A stretch of 64,000 bases of DNA from an uncultured Paracoccaceae bacterium (GCA_947503935.1 CANNFR010000005.1:124001-188000); one strand, 5' to 3'. Positions 42,484 to 52,832 are shown, numbered from the stretch's first letter. Numbers and translations are program-made. The notes: generated by a model from the sequence alone, not told the origin.

Positions 42484-42816
42484 TCACATTGAGAAACTGG
42501 TGCCGCAACCGCAAGATGAGCTGGCATTGGGGTTCTCAATTGTGAACCGCGCGCCGATCAACTCTTCGGAAAAATCGATCACGGCATTGGCCAGAAACGG
42601 CAGCGAGACCGAATCGACCAGCACTTTCTGGCCATCCTTTTCCAGCACCAGATCGTCGTCCGCTGGGTCATCGAGCCGGATATCGTACTGAAATCCAGAA
42701 CAGCCGCCGCCCTCGACGGCCACGCGCAGTGCCTTGCCCTCACCGGTATCGGCGTTGATCTCGGCCAGCCGGGCAAAGGCCCGGTCGGTCACTTTGGGGG
42801 GAAGGGTCAGGTCCAT
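42484..42816 (-). CDS. erpA: Iron-sulfur cluster insertion protein ErpA (A-type carrier)
   Basis: I start at ATG 42816 (MDLTLPPKVTDRAFARL), giving 110 residues; ATG 42852 is an alternative. The A-type carrier cysteines are complete: CSGFQY in the middle and the C-terminal CGCG (SSCGCGTSFSM). It delivers iron-sulfur clusters to target apoproteins. It is divergent from dgt, with 78 bp between, and could be relevant to the ferredoxin and cytochrome genes in this window. Confidence 0.92.
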   Translation of the reverse strand: MDLTLPPKVTDRAFARLAEINADTGEGKALRVAVEGGGCSGFQYDIRLDDPADDDLVLEKDGQKVLVDSVSLPFLANAVIDFSEELIGARFTIENPNASSSCGCGTSFSM

Positions 42817-42894
42817 CAGGTGCGCCCATGTCAATTTGGCTGTGCTTGACATATATGATGCCGCAAAACGCACGACAAGAACAGGCAGACCGAT

Positions 42895-44031
42895 ATGCTG
42901 GCCCCTTATGCGTGCCAACCGGGCGAAAGCCGCGGGCGGCTCTACCCCGAAAAGGTCTCGACCTTCCGCTCGCCGTTTCAGCGCGATCGCGACCGGATCA
43001 TCCATGCCTCGGCCTTCCGGCGGCTGAAACACAAGACCCAGGTCTTCGTCGAGCATGAGGGTGACTATTATCGCACCCGCCTGACCCATACGATCGAGGT
43101 GGCGCAGGTCGCGCGCACGATTGCGGGGGCGCTGGGCCTGAATGTCGAACTGGCCGAGGCGGTGGCACTGGCGCACGATCTGGGCCATCCGCCCTTCGGC
43201 CATACGGGCGAGGATGCGCTGCATGGGCTGATGGCCCCCTTCGGCGGGTTTGATCACAACGCCCAGGCCATCCGCATCGTGACCGCGCTCGAGCGTCACT
43301 ACGCCGATTTCGACGGGCTGAACCTGACGTGGGAGGCGCTTGAGGGCATCGCCAAGCATAACGGCCCGGTCGAGCCGCCGCTGCCCCATGCCCTGGCCGC
43401 CTACAATGCCCGTCATGATCTGGAACTGCACACCTATGCCAGCGCCGAGGCACAGGTGGCCGCCATTGCCGATGACGTGGCCTACAACCACCACGACCTG
43501 CATGACGGCCTGCGCGCGGGCCTCTTTACCGAGGCCGATCTGATGGAGCTTCCGGTGACGGGCCCGGCCTTTGCCGAGGTCGACGCCCTCTACCCCGGTC
43601 TTGACCCGATGCGGCGGCGCCATGAGGCGCTTCGCCGGGTGTTTGGCGTGATGGTCGAGGATGTGATCGCGGTGGCCGAGGCCCGTCTGGGCGCGGCCGA
43701 ACCCCAAAGTGCGGATGAGATCCGCGCCATGGGCACGACGATCATCCGGTTTTCGAAAAAGCTCTATCAGGAGCTGAAGGCAATCCGGTCGTTCCTGTTC
43801 CACCACATGTACCGCGCGCCCTCGGTGATGGACGAACGGGCGCGGGTCACGGCAGTGGTCAATGACCTCTTCCCGATGTTTCTGGCCGATCCCACCGTGC
43901 TACCGACGGATTGGCAGCCCGACATCGCCGCGGCCACCGATGAAACGGCGTTGGCCCGCGTGATCTGCGACTACATCTCGGGCATGACCGACCGCTTCGC
44001 CCTGCAGGAGCATGCCCGTTTGGTGGGCTGA
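42895..44031 (+). CDS. dgt: Deoxyguanosinetriphosphate triphosphohydrolase-like HD protein
   Basis: The 378-residue protein starts at ATG 42895 and carries the HD-domain metal motif (HTIEVAQVART and AHDLGHPPFGHTGEDAL) and the substrate-loop FRRLKHKTQVF. Members hydrolyse dNTPs to deoxynucleosides and triphosphate and help set dNTP pools. The 3' end including its stop codon lies within a 16-bp tandem repeat (44020-44051). The gene is separated from the next by only 22 bp, convergent. Confidence 0.9.
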   Translation: MLAPYACQPGESRGRLYPEKVSTFRSPFQRDRDRIIHASAFRRLKHKTQVFVEHEGDYYRTRLTHTIEVAQVARTIAGALGLNVELAEAVALAHDLGHPPFGHTGEDALHGLMAPFGGFDHNAQAIRIVTALERHYADFDGLNLTWEALEGIAKHNGPVEPPLPHALAAYNARHDLELHTYASAEAQVAAIADDVAYNHHDLHDGLRAGLFTEADLMELPVTGPAFAEVDALYPGLDPMRRRHEALRRVFGVMVEDVIAVAEARLGAAEPQSADEIRAMGTTIIRFSKKLYQELKAIRSFLFHHMYRAPSVMDERARVTAVVNDLFPMFLADPTVLPTDWQPDIAAATDETALARVICDYISGMTDRFALQEHARLVG

Positions 44032-44051
44032 CATATTGGTGGGCTGACATA
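44020..44051. repeat. 16-bp tandem duplication across the dgt stop codon
   Basis: TTGGTGGGCTGACATA occurs at 44020-44035 and again, exactly, at 44036-44051. The first copy contains the last two codons and TGA stop of dgt; the second is non-coding and touches the end of the convergent gene. It looks like a recent slippage duplication. Confidence 0.9.
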
Positions 44052-44053
44052 CG

Positions 44054-45145
44054 CTAGGTCACGGTTTCTGACTGCATAGGGGGCAGGAAGGGCCGGTTCC
44101 AGGTGACAAAGAGCCAGGCTGAGGCCACGACCATCATTGGCGCGATGAGAAAGCCAACCGCCCATGCCAGCACGGCGATCAGCGCCACACCGGGGTTGAA
44201 AATGCCATTTCGCACGGCTTCCAAGGCCCTGAATGGCGAGGAGGCGAAGATGTTCAACGCTTCCGCAAGGGTCGGGATCAACATCACCAGAAACAATCCG
44301 CCCGCAATCCACCAATCTCGGCGTCGCGAAGCGCCTTGGTGATGCAGGCCGGCCAAAACACCAAGGATCAGAATGCCGGCAGCAGGGTGTGCCAAGTGTC
44401 TAAGCGGCACATTGCCCAGAACAGCTTCCAAAACGGCATGTAGGCGCTGGGTCGGTGCCATGATTGCAAGCGCCTCAACCAGATAGGGCAGATGAAAGGC
44501 GATCCAGGGCAGGACCCAGTAGACAAGAAGAAAAATCAGCCAGGGCAGGCTTTGACCGGGCAGCCGTTTCCGACGCCAAAGATAGCCCGCCAGAACCGAG
44601 ATGAGGAGGATTGCCACGGCGTTGGGATAAAACCGTCCCAGACCCGCCCCGTGCAGGGCAAACAATCCCGCAAGGATCACCACCACGGCCAACCCGATCG
44701 CGCGGCCCGTGCGTGACGCCATCCTTAGGGTCAGCGCCAGGGCAAGTGCCAGAAGTGATAGGACATCCAGCACCTTGATCATGCCGAGTAGGAGGGTGTT
44801 CTCAAAGCTGCTCATGAAAAGCGCACCGCTGGTTGCCCACATGATCCAACCGATCATCAACAGCGCAGCGCCACTTGCGACGCCTGCGGCAAGGCGGGCT
44901 GTCTTCCCGGCCGTTGGGGGCAAGGCTGCAAGAAACAGGAACGGCAGCACGGCCATCAGAGTTATACTCTGGCCGAATGTGACGCTCTGGTATGCCCATA
45001 ACGCCATGCCGTCGCGTAGTCCGTCGACTGCCAGAAAGAAGCTGGATGGTATCGTGACGATCAAAAGCGTCAGAACCGACGCCACGAATGTCAGAAAAAG
45101 GGCTGTGGTCACCGCGCGGCCATCGGCCCAGTTGTTCTGCTCCAT
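44054..45145 (-). CDS. Polytopic membrane protein of unknown function
   Basis: A 363-residue protein with about nine hydrophobic helices spread over its length (for example [59 protein letters not shown]). No catalytic or transporter motif is visible. It is divergent from argS, with a gap of 77 bp, and convergent with dgt. I can only call it a membrane protein. Confidence 0.7.
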   Translation of the reverse strand: MEQNNWADGRAVTTALFLTFVASVLTLLIVTIPSSFFLAVDGLRDGMALWAYQSVTFGQSITLMAVLPFLFLAALPPTAGKTARLAAGVASGAALLMIGWIMWATSGALFMSSFENTLLLGMIKVLDVLSLLALALALTLRMASRTGRAIGLAVVVILAGLFALHGAGLGRFYPNAVAILLISVLAGYLWRRKRLPGQSLPWLIFLLVYWVLPWIAFHLPYLVEALAIMAPTQRLHAVLEAVLGNVPLRHLAHPAAGILILGVLAGLHHQGASRRRDWWIAGGLFLVMLIPTLAEALNIFASSPFRALEAVRNGIFNPGVALIAVLAWAVGFLIAPMMVVASAWLFVTWNRPFLPPMQSETVT

Positions 45146-45222
45146 CCCAAATCCTCAATCCAAACATTGACGTTCTATCCAGCCATGTTAGTCGGGGGCG
45201 GAACCAGAATGGAAGACGTGCT

Positions 45223-46965
45223 GTGAACCTCTTTGCCGATATCCGTGGGCTTGTGCTGTCGTGTCTTGAGGCATTGACGGCTGATGGCCTGCTTCCCGAT
45301 GGCCTCGATTTTGCGAATGTCGCGGTTGAGCCGCCGCGCGATGCCTCGCACGGCGATATGGCCACGAATGCCGCGATGGTGCTGGCCAAGCCTGCAGGGC
45401 TGCCACCGCGCCAGATTGCCGAGGCTCTGGCGCCCCGCCTGATGGCCGACCCGCGGGTTGAGACGGCCGAGGTTGCCGGCCCGGGCTTTCTGAACCTCAG
45501 ACTGGCGGCGGGCGTCTGGCAGGACCTTGTGCAGGTGGCGTTGCAGCAGGGGCAGGCCTATGGCCGCTCGGATCTGGGCAAAGGCCAACGCGTCAACGTG
45601 GAATTCGTCTCGGCCAACCCCACTGGCCCGATGCATGTGGGCCATGTGCGCGGCGCGGTTTTCGGCGACGCATTGGCCGCGCTTCTGGCCTATGCGGGCC
45701 ATGAGGTGACGCGCGAATACTATATCAACGATGGCGGCGGGCAGGTCGACGTGCTGGCGCGGTCCGCCTATGAGCGGTATCGCGAGGCCCACGGCCTGTC
45801 GCCCGAAATCGCCGAGGGGCTCTATCCCGGCGATTACCTCAAGCCCGTGGGCGAGGCGATGAAGGCCAAGTTCGGCGACACGTTCCTGGACAAGGGCGAA
45901 CAATACTGGCTGGCCGAAGTGCGCGACTTTGCTACCGAGGCCATGATGACGATGATCCGCGAGGATCTGGCCGCTTTGGGCGTGACGATGGATGTCTATT
46001 CGTCTGAAAAAGCGCTCTACGGCACGGGCAAGATCGAAGCCGCGATCGACCGGCTACGCGATATGGACCTGATCTATGAGGGCGTGCTGGAACCGCCCAA
46101 GGGCAAGACCCCCGAGGATTGGGAGCCGCGCGAGCAGACGCTCTTCCGCTCGACCGCGCATGGCGACGATGTCGATCGCCCGGTCAAGAAATCCGATGGC
46201 AGCTGGACCTATTTCGCGCCTGATATCGCCTATCATTACGACAAGGTGACACGCGGCTTCGATTTGCTGATCGACGTTCTGGGCGCCGATCACGGCGGCT
46301 ATGTGAAACGGCTCAAGGCCGTCGTCGCGGCCCTGTCGGAAAACCGCGTGCCGCTGGACGTCAAGCTGATCCAGCTGGTGAAGCTCTGGAAAAAGGGCGA
46401 ACCGTTCAAGATGTCGAAACGTGCGGGCACCTTCGTGACGCTGCGCGATGTGGTCGATGAGGTGGGCGCCGACGTAACCCGCTTTGTCATGCTGACCCGC
46501 AAGAACGACGCGCCCTTGGATTTCGACTTCGACAAGGTGCTGGAGCAATCCAAGGACAACCCGGTCTTCTACGTGCAATACGCCCATGCGCGCATCCGCT
46601 CGGTCCTGCGCAAGGCCGAGGAGGCGGGGCTGGACGTGTCCGATGCCGCCCTGGCTAAGGCCGATCTGGCCCAGCTGGCGCACGAGGCCGAGCTGGCCGT
46701 GGCCAAGAAGCTGGCCGAATGGCCGCGTCTGGTAGAAATCGCCGCCAAAGGCAACGAACCCCACCGGGTGGCCTTTTACCTCTATGATCTGGCGTCCGAG
46801 TTCCATTCGCTGTGGAATCGGGGCAACGATTTGCCTCATTTGCGCTTTTTGCAAGAGGATGAGGCCGCCTCGACGGCAAAAATCGCCCTCGCACGTGCCA
46901 CGGGCGTTGTGATTTCCGCAGGTCTTGGTATTCTAGGCGTGACCCCGGTTGAGGAAATGCGCTGA
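45223..46965 (+). CDS. argS: Arginyl-tRNA synthetase
   Basis: I start at GTG 45223 ([17 protein letters not shown]), because the longer upstream frame to 45088 covers the divergent gene. The 580-residue class I enzyme has the ArgS N-terminal domain (about 1-110), the HIGH-type motif HVGH at 138-141 within [17 protein letters not shown], a KMSKR variant ([13 protein letters not shown]) and the C-terminal anticodon-binding helix bundle ([15 protein letters not shown]). It attaches arginine to tRNA-Arg. It heads a same-strand run with the SPOR, nagZ, scpA and scpB genes. Confidence 0.96.
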   Translation: MNLFADIRGLVLSCLEALTADGLLPDGLDFANVAVEPPRDASHGDMATNAAMVLAKPAGLPPRQIAEALAPRLMADPRVETAEVAGPGFLNLRLAAGVWQDLVQVALQQGQAYGRSDLGKGQRVNVEFVSANPTGPMHVGHVRGAVFGDALAALLAYAGHEVTREYYINDGGGQVDVLARSAYERYREAHGLSPEIAEGLYPGDYLKPVGEAMKAKFGDTFLDKGEQYWLAEVRDFATEAMMTMIREDLAALGVTMDVYSSEKALYGTGKIEAAIDRLRDMDLIYEGVLEPPKGKTPEDWEPREQTLFRSTAHGDDVDRPVKKSDGSWTYFAPDIAYHYDKVTRGFDLLIDVLGADHGGYVKRLKAVVAALSENRVPLDVKLIQLVKLWKKGEPFKMSKRAGTFVTLRDVVDEVGADVTRFVMLTRKNDAPLDFDFDKVLEQSKDNPVFYVQYAHARIRSVLRKAEEAGLDVSDAALAKADLAQLAHEAELAVAKKLAEWPRLVEIAAKGNEPHRVAFYLYDLASEFHSLWNRGNDLPHLRFLQEDEAASTAKIALARATGVVISAGLGILGVTPVEEMR

Positions 46966-47035
46966 GCAACGGCGCCCCGTCCGGGATCGAGCAGTAAGAA
47001 AAGCCCCGCATAAGACGGGCGCGGACGAGGCAGAA

Positions 47036-47932
47036 ATGGCGGATCTCGATTATGACGGGTTCGGCCCCGGTGAGGCCGATGACGTATATTACCCTGCACG
47101 CGCAAGTCGCGTTGGGCGGGTTGTGAATTTATTGGGCGCGGTGATGTCGCTGGCGCTGGTGGTGGGTGTGGCCGTCTGGGGCTACAAGCTGCTGGTGCGC
47201 GATGTCACGGGCATCCCAGTAGTGCAGGCGATGGCCGGGCCGATGCGGGTGCAGCCCGATGACCCCGGCGGCGACCGTGCCGCCCATCAGGGCCTGGCGG
47301 TCAACCGCATCGCCGCGTTGGGCGAGGCCGCGCCGCCGCCGGACGAGATCGTTCTGGCCCCGCGCTCGGCCGATCTTGAGGCGGAAGACATGGCCCAGGG
47401 CGCCTTGCGGACCCAGCCACAGATCCAGCCCGCCGTTCTGCGCGAAGCGCCCGAAACACCGGTCGAGGCCGCTGTGCTGGAAGCCACGACCCAGGTCATG
47501 ACGGCCGAGGTCGACCTGGCCGAAGAGCCGACGATCGAGGTGATCCCGGCCTCGGTGCCCGGCCCCTCGCGGTCGCTGCGCCCGCGTTTGCGCCCCGCGT
47601 CGTTCGTGACGCGCGTGGCAGCGCCGGCGCCTGCCGCGGCGCCTGCGGATGTGGCCGAAGTGGATGTCACCACCTTGCCCGCAGGCACGCGCCTTGTGCA
47701 GTTCGGCGCCTATGACAACGCCGCCGATGCGCGCGCGGCCTGGGGCAGGCTTGCCGACCAGTTCGGCGGGCTGCTGCAAGACAAGGAGCGCGTGATCGAA
47801 GAGGCGACGACCGGTGGGCGCGTGTTCTTCCGCCTGCGCGCCATGGGCTTTGCTGATCTGGCCGATGCGCGCCGTTTCTGCGCCGCCTTCGTAGCCGAAA
47901 ACGCCGATTGCATCCCGGTCGTCACCCGGTGA
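47036..47932 (+). CDS. SPOR-domain membrane protein
   Basis: The start ATG 47036 follows GAGG and gives 298 residues. A cytoplasmic head of about 25 residues, a single membrane helix (about 25-50), a long Ala/Pro/Glu-rich periplasmic linker and a C-terminal SPOR domain (about 220-298, RLVQFGAYDNAADARAAWGRL onward) follow. SPOR domains bind denuded septal glycan, and such proteins often take part in cell division. It lies between argS and nagZ, and its stop overlaps the nagZ start by four bases. Confidence 0.9.
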   Translation: MADLDYDGFGPGEADDVYYPARASRVGRVVNLLGAVMSLALVVGVAVWGYKLLVRDVTGIPVVQAMAGPMRVQPDDPGGDRAAHQGLAVNRIAALGEAAPPPDEIVLAPRSADLEAEDMAQGALRTQPQIQPAVLREAPETPVEAAVLEATTQVMTAEVDLAEEPTIEVIPASVPGPSRSLRPRLRPASFVTRVAAPAPAAAPADVAEVDVTTLPAGTRLVQFGAYDNAADARAAWGRLADQFGGLLQDKERVIEEATTGGRVFFRLRAMGFADLADARRFCAAFVAENADCIPVVTR

Positions 47933-48939
47933 GTGCCCCCGGGGCCGTCATTCTGGGCTGCGAGGGGTTGACGCTCAGCGCCGATGAGCGTGCGTTCTTC
48001 CGGGCCGCGAACCCCTGGGGCTTCATCCTTTTTGCCCGCAACCTGAAAAAGCGCAGCCAGATCCGCAAGCTGACCCAGGCCCTGCGCGAGGCCGTTGGCC
48101 GCGAGGCGCCGATCTTCATCGACCAAGAGGGCGGGCGTGTGCAGCGCCTAGGCCCCCCGCGCTGGCGGGGCTGGATGGCGCCGCTCGACCAGATGCAGGC
48201 CGCGGGCGACAACGCCGCACGCGCCATGTGGCTGCGCTATCGCCTGATCGCGGACGAGCTGCGGGCGATCGGCATCGACGGCAATTGCGCGCCCATGGCC
48301 GACATCGCCGAAGAGGCGACCCATCCGTTTCTGAAAAACCGCTGCTACGGCACTGATCCGGCCATCGTTGCCGAGGCGGCGGGCGCGGTGGCCGATGGCC
48401 TTCTGGCAGGCGGCGTGCTGCCGGTTCTCAAGCACATTCCGGGCCATGGCCGGGCCGTGGCCGACAGCCATCTAGACCTGCCGCATCTCGACGCCGCCCG
48501 CGCCGATCTGGCGGGCCATGACTTCGCGCCGTTCCGGCACCTGGCCGACCTGCCTCTGGCGATGACGGCGCATATCGTCTACCGCGCGATTGACCTCAAA
48601 CACCCCGCCACGCTCAGCCGGGCGGTGATCCGCGCCATCCGCGACGATATCGGATTTGCGGGCCTTCTGATGACCGACGATATCTCGATGAAGGCGCTGA
48701 CCGGCTCTTTGGCCGATCTCAGCCGCGCCTCGCTGGCGGCTGGCTGCGATGTGATCCTGCATTGCAACGGCGATCTGGCCGAGATGGAGGAGGTCGTTGC
48801 CGCCTCAGGCCGCCTGTCTGCCGCGGGCCAGCAAAGGGCTGACGCAGCGCTCGCCCGCCGCAAGCGCCCCGAATCCGTTGACATCCCTGCCCTGGAAGCC
48901 GAGCTTGAGGCGCTTCTGGCAGGACATGGGAATGGCTGA
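47929..48939 (+). CDS. nagZ: Beta-N-acetylhexosaminidase NagZ (GH3)
   Basis: The start is GTG 47929, overlapping the previous stop (GTGA). The 336-residue enzyme removes N-acetylglucosamine from muropeptides in peptidoglycan recycling. Family motifs are LFARNLKKRSQIRKLT, FIDQEGGRVQRL, KHIPGHGRAVADSH and MTDDISMKAL (catalytic Asp region). It is cytoplasmic, with no signal peptide. The scpA start lies within its end, so expression is coupled. Confidence 0.93.
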   Translation: MSAPGAVILGCEGLTLSADERAFFRAANPWGFILFARNLKKRSQIRKLTQALREAVGREAPIFIDQEGGRVQRLGPPRWRGWMAPLDQMQAAGDNAARAMWLRYRLIADELRAIGIDGNCAPMADIAEEATHPFLKNRCYGTDPAIVAEAAGAVADGLLAGGVLPVLKHIPGHGRAVADSHLDLPHLDAARADLAGHDFAPFRHLADLPLAMTAHIVYRAIDLKHPATLSRAVIRAIRDDIGFAGLLMTDDISMKALTGSLADLSRASLAAGCDVILHCNGDLAEMEEVVAASGRLSAAGQQRADAALARRKRPESVDIPALEAELEALLAGHGNG

Positions 48940-49717
48940 AGACACTTGGGATGATGCAGAGGATGACGTCTCGGCCCGCCTCGCGGCGGAGGCGCTGATC
49001 GTCGATGTCGACGGGTTCGAGGGGCCGCTGGATCTGCTCCTGACGCTGTCGCGCACCCAAAAGGTCGATCTGCGCCGGATCAGCGTGTTGCAACTGGCCG
49101 AGCAATATCTGCTTTTCGTCGAAAAGGCGCGGGTGCTGCGCATTGAACTGGCCGCCGATTATCTGGTGATGGCCGCCTGGCTGGCCTTCCTCAAATCGCG
49201 CCTGCTGCTGCCGCCCGACCCGACCGAAGAGGGCCCCTCGGGCGAAGAACTGGCCGCCCATCTGGCATTTCAGCTGGAACGGCTTGAGGCGATGCGCGAG
49301 GCCGCCGCCCGCCTGATGGGCCGCGACCAGCGGGGCCGTGATTTCTTCGTGCGTGGCGTGCCCGAGGATGTGGCCCGGATCCGCACGGTCAAGTACACCG
49401 CCACGCTTCTGGACCTGATGCAGGGCTACGCGCGCATCCGCACCCGCGACGAATTCCGCCCCTATGCGTTCGACCGGACGAACGTCTTCACGATGGAGCA
49501 GGCGCTGGAGCGTCTGCGCGGCCTTATCGGCTATGCGGGCGATTGGGCGGGGCTTGAGACCTTTTTGCCCGATGGCTGGCATGCCGACCCCGCGCGCCGC
49601 CGTTCGGCCACGGCGGCCACCTTCGCGGCCACGCTTGAGCTTGCCAAGGAGGGGCGGCTGGAACTACGTCAGGGCGAAACCTTCGCGCCGATCCAGATCA
49701 GACGGAAAGACCAGTGA
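48932..49717 (+). CDS. scpA: Segregation and condensation protein A
   Basis: I start at ATG 48932 (MAEDTWDDAEDDVSARL); an ATG six bases earlier is in the same frame. The 261-residue kleisin has the ScpA core motif FEGPLDLLLTLSRTQKVDLRRISVLQLAEQY and the C-terminal winged domain (FTMEQALERL, TFAATLELAKEGRLELRQ). It bridges the SMC heads in the condensin complex that segregates chromosomes. It overlaps nagZ by 8 bp and scpB by 4. Confidence 0.94.
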   Translation: MAEDTWDDAEDDVSARLAAEALIVDVDGFEGPLDLLLTLSRTQKVDLRRISVLQLAEQYLLFVEKARVLRIELAADYLVMAAWLAFLKSRLLLPPDPTEEGPSGEELAAHLAFQLERLEAMREAAARLMGRDQRGRDFFVRGVPEDVARIRTVKYTATLLDLMQGYARIRTRDEFRPYAFDRTNVFTMEQALERLRGLIGYAGDWAGLETFLPDGWHADPARRRSATAATFAATLELAKEGRLELRQGETFAPIQIRRKDQ

Positions 49718-50361
49718 CCGAAACCGACCCCTCTCTCTTCGCGGCGCCGCCCATCGCCGAGCAGGAACGCATGGTCGAGGCCATCCTCTTCGCCACGGCC
49801 GAACCCGTGACGGTGACCGAGCTTGCCGCCCGCATGCCCCATGGCTCGGACCCCGCCGAGGCGCTGGTGCATCTGCGCAAGCGCTATGAGGGGCGCGGCG
49901 TGCGCGTGGTCAAGGTGGGCGATGCCTGGGCGATCCGCACCGCGCCTGATCTGGGCTTTTTGATGCAGAAGGAAACGGTCGAGACGCGGAAATTGTCGCG
50001 TGCGGCCATCGAGACCCTGGCGATCATCGCTTATCACCAGCCCGTCACCCGCGCCGAGATCGAAGAGATCCGCGGCGTGTCCGTCTCACGCGGGACGGTC
50101 GATCAACTGCTCGAGCAGGACTGGATCCGCTTCGGCCGCCGCCGGATGACGCCCGGGCGCCCGGTGACCTATGTGGTGACGCAGGAATTCCTCGATCAGT
50201 TCGGGCTGGAAAGCGCCCGCGACCTGCCGGGCCTGAAGGAGCTGCGCGCGGCCGGCCTTCTGGACAATCGCCCGCCGCCCGGCATCGGTGGTCTGCCGGG
50301 TGGAGACCAGGAAGACGAGGACGAGACCGAAGAGGGTCAGAGCGAATTGTTCGAAGACTGA
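49714..50361 (+). CDS. scpB: Segregation and condensation protein B
   Basis: A 215-residue partner of ScpA. Two winged-helix domains are visible: EQERMVEAILFATAEPVTVTELAARMPHG, and then TLAIIAYHQPVTRAEIEEIRGVSVSRGTVDQLLE. It ends in an acidic tail (DQEDEDETEEGQSELFED). ATG 49714 overlaps the scpA stop (ATGA). It is convergent with the MFS gene; the two 3' ends overlap by 25 bp. Confidence 0.95.
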   Translation: MTETDPSLFAAPPIAEQERMVEAILFATAEPVTVTELAARMPHGSDPAEALVHLRKRYEGRGVRVVKVGDAWAIRTAPDLGFLMQKETVETRKLSRAAIETLAIIAYHQPVTRAEIEEIRGVSVSRGTVDQLLEQDWIRFGRRRMTPGRPVTYVVTQEFLDQFGLESARDLPGLKELRAAGLLDNRPPPGIGGLPGGDQEDEDETEEGQSELFED

Positions 50362-51515
50362 CCGCCTTGCCCGCGTGAGGCGCTGCCTCTGGCCCGGGTG
50401 ATCGCAGGCTCCAAAGCGGCCATCAGAACGATCATGCCCGCGATCCATCCCGCCGCCGCAAAGCCCCAGAGCTCGACAATCGGGCGGAAGGCCAGCGCGG
50501 CGATGGCGGCCGCCAGATACGTGACCGCAGAGTTCAGCCCCATGACAGCGCCACGCCGCGTCGGATCAAGCGCGGTCAGCCGCCCGACGGCCAGATTTAG
50601 GGCCAGATGGTTGGCCATGCCCCACCCGAACGCCGCCGCAAGGATGAGGGGGTAGGAAGACGCCCCCGTGCCCAGCGTGACAAGAACCAACGCCACCGCG
50701 CAAAAGACCCACGGCGCCAGCCTGGCATAGCCCAGCCGGTCGATCAGCGGATCGAGGCGCGAGGCAAGCCCGAAACCCGTTCCATAGGCCAGAACGGGTA
50801 GGGCGGCAGCGGTGGCCGACAGGCCCAACGTCTGGGTCAGATGTGGGCCCAGATAGGTGTAGGGCCCATAAAACGACAGCATCAGGACGGCGACCACGAA
50901 TAAACCCCGGGCTATGCCGGGCACGGCCAAGGCGCTCAGCGAAGATCGCGCGCCGGTCGGTCGCGGCGCAGGCGCCTCGATGCGCGCCAGGGCAAGCGCA
51001 ATCAGCCCGGCAGTGGCGGCGAGCAGGCCGAAAACCATGCGCCAATGGATCAGATCGGTGATCAGCGCGGACAGAGTAACACCGAAGACCAGGCTGATGG
51101 TCCAGCCCGTCAGGACACGGCCCAAGACGCGGCCCTGCTGGCCGGGTGGCGCGATTTCGGCCGCCAGCCCGTAGGCGGCGGGCAGTGCCACACCCGCGGC
51201 CAGCCCGGCCAGGGCTTGCGATCCGATCAGGATGGCAAGGGCAGGGGCCGCCGCGCTGCAGGCCAAAGCGATGGCAAGACCGACCAACGATATCGCCAGA
51301 CACCGCGCCGCGCCGAACCGGTCGGTCAGATGCGCAAGCCCGATCGCCGAGATCGCCGTGCCCAAACCATAGGCCGCGGTGGCTGTCATCACGTCTGAGG
51401 CGATGACATCCGGAAATGTGCCTGCGACCGCACCTGCAATTGGCGGGAGGGCCAGTGAATTGGCGCCGATGACACCGACAGCAGCGGTCAGCATGGCAAC
51501 GATATTGCGTGACAT
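50337..51515 (-). CDS. MFS transporter (DHA1-like drug/metabolite efflux)
   Basis: I start at ATG 51515 (MSRNIVAMLTAAVGVIGANSLALPPIAGAV), giving 392 residues with about twelve helices. The conserved loop between helices two and three is LTDRFGAARCLAI, and helix five has the antiporter-type VLGRVLTGWTISLVFGVTLSALI. These features fit drug or metabolite exporters of the 12-helix DHA1 type. It is divergent from an Lrp-type regulator that probably controls it; export of an amino acid or related compound would fit. Confidence 0.82.
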   Translation of the reverse strand: MSRNIVAMLTAAVGVIGANSLALPPIAGAVAGTFPDVIASDVMTATAAYGLGTAISAIGLAHLTDRFGAARCLAISLVGLAIALACSAAAPALAILIGSQALAGLAAGVALPAAYGLAAEIAPPGQQGRVLGRVLTGWTISLVFGVTLSALITDLIHWRMVFGLLAATAGLIALALARIEAPAPRPTGARSSLSALAVPGIARGLFVVAVLMLSFYGPYTYLGPHLTQTLGLSATAAALPVLAYGTGFGLASRLDPLIDRLGYARLAPWVFCAVALVLVTLGTGASSYPLILAAAFGWGMANHLALNLAVGRLTALDPTRRGAVMGLNSAVTYLAAAIAALAFRPIVELWGFAAAGWIAGMIVLMAALEPAITRARGSASRGQGGQSSNNSL

Positions 51516-51629
51516 CTCCGCATTCCCCGAATAACATTCCGATACCTGGCTATTTCGCTTAATCAAGATCGGCAAGATACTCTGCCGGTTAATGCGGCAA
51601 ATACAGATGGCATTCGGTGGAGATGGCGC

Positions 51630-52118
51630 ATGACCCGCCCGGTAGACGATGCGGACAGAAGAATATTAGGCGCCTTGGCGCGCGATGCCGGGCTCAGCTA
51701 CGCAGCCCTCGGTGCCGAAGTGGGCCTGTCGGCGCCCGCGGTTCATGAAAGGGTCAGGCGTCTGCGGGCCGCGGGCGTCATTCAAAGGACGGTTGCCGTA
51801 CTGGACGGGGCGGCTTGCGGCAAGCCGCTTCTGGCGTTTGTGCATGTCGATACCAGTGGCTGGGGCAAGACCCGGGCGCTGACGGCATTGGCCGATTTGC
51901 CGGAATTGGAGGAGATCCATTCGGTCACGGGCGATTCCTGCCTGATCCTGAAAGTCAGGGTCGCCTCGACCGACGCATTGGAGGGGTTTCTGGCCAAGGT
52001 CTACGATCTGCCGGGCGTGCGCGGAACGAAGACCTATATGTCGCTCTCGACATATCTTGAGCGGACGCCGCAGGCCGAGATCACGGATGCGCTGGCCGAG
52101 GGACAGCACATCCGATGA
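51630..52118 (+). CDS. Lrp/AsnC family transcriptional regulator
   Basis: A 162-residue regulator with the AsnC-type helix-turn-helix (DADRRILGALARDAGLSYAALGAEVGLSAPAVHERVRRLRAAGVIQ) and the C-terminal RAM ligand-binding domain (ALTALADLPELEEIHSVTGDSCLILKVRVASTDALEGFL). The start at ATG 51630 has a GGAGATG upstream. It is divergent from the MFS exporter, with 114 bp of AT-richer DNA between, and probably senses an amino acid that the exporter moves. Confidence 0.9.
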   Translation: MTRPVDDADRRILGALARDAGLSYAALGAEVGLSAPAVHERVRRLRAAGVIQRTVAVLDGAACGKPLLAFVHVDTSGWGKTRALTALADLPELEEIHSVTGDSCLILKVRVASTDALEGFLAKVYDLPGVRGTKTYMSLSTYLERTPQAEITDALAEGQHIR

Positions 52119-52122
52119 GGCC

Positions 52123-52809
52123 TTAGTAGCTGCGGATCAGCCCGACCAGACGGCCCTGAACCTTGACCTGGTCCGAGCGCAGCATCCGCGTCTCATAGGC
52201 CGTATTGGCCGCCTCAAGCGCGATCATGTCGCCCCGGCGGCGAAACCGTTTCAGCGTCGCCTCATGCCCTTCCACCAGGGCCACGACGATATCCCCGTTC
52301 TCGGCCGTCGTCTGCTCGCGGATCACGACGACATCGCCATCGTTGATCCCGGCATCGATCATCGAGTCGCCCTTGACCTCAAGCGCGTAATGCTGACCGC
52401 TGCCACCCAGCATGCTGCCCGGCACGGCGACGGTGTGCGAGACCTCGCTGATCGCCTCGATCGGCGTACCGGCGGCGATGCGGCCCATCACCGGCAATTC
52501 CATCGCGTCGACCGAGGCCACGGGCAGGGCCTCCCGCGGGCGATCCGCCCGGTCGCCTTCGATCACACGCGGACTAAAGCCCTTTTTCTCCATCGCGTCG
52601 GGCAGCTTGACGATCTCGATCGCGCGCGCCCGATGCGCCAGACGCCGGATGAACCCACGCTCCTCCAAAGCCGTGATCAGCCGGTGGATGCCGGATTTCG
52701 ACCGCAGATCCAGCGCTTCCTTCATCTCGTCGAACGAGGGCGGTACGCCGTCACGCTGCACACGTTTATGAATGAACTCAAGAAGATCGAGCTGCTTTCG
52801 TGTCAGCAT
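52123..52809 (-). CDS. lexA: SOS repressor LexA
   Basis: The start ATG 52809 has GGAGG seven bases upstream; 228 residues. The N-terminal winged helix is [33 protein letters not shown]. The self-cleavage Ala-Gly is in [11 protein letters not shown], and the catalytic Ser and Lys are in KGDSMIDAG and GHEATLKRF. LexA represses DNA-damage genes until RecA filaments trigger cleavage. An SOS box GTTC-N7-GTTC lies 34-48 bp upstream, so it is self-regulated. Confidence 0.95.
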   Translation of the reverse strand: MLTRKQLDLLEFIHKRVQRDGVPPSFDEMKEALDLRSKSGIHRLITALEERGFIRRLAHRARAIEIVKLPDAMEKKGFSPRVIEGDRADRPREALPVASVDAMELPVMGRIAAGTPIEAISEVSHTVAVPGSMLGGSGQHYALEVKGDSMIDAGINDGDVVVIREQTTAENGDIVVALVEGHEATLKRFRRRGDMIALEAANTAYETRMLRSDQVKVQGRLVGLIRSY

Positions 52810-52832
52810 GGGGTCCTCCACCATGGAAATTC

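Noticed and set aside
42817-43806. Long upstream extension of erpA on the minus strand
   Set aside because: It runs antisense through dgt, and ErpA proteins are only about 110 residues long; ATG 42816 fits the family start.
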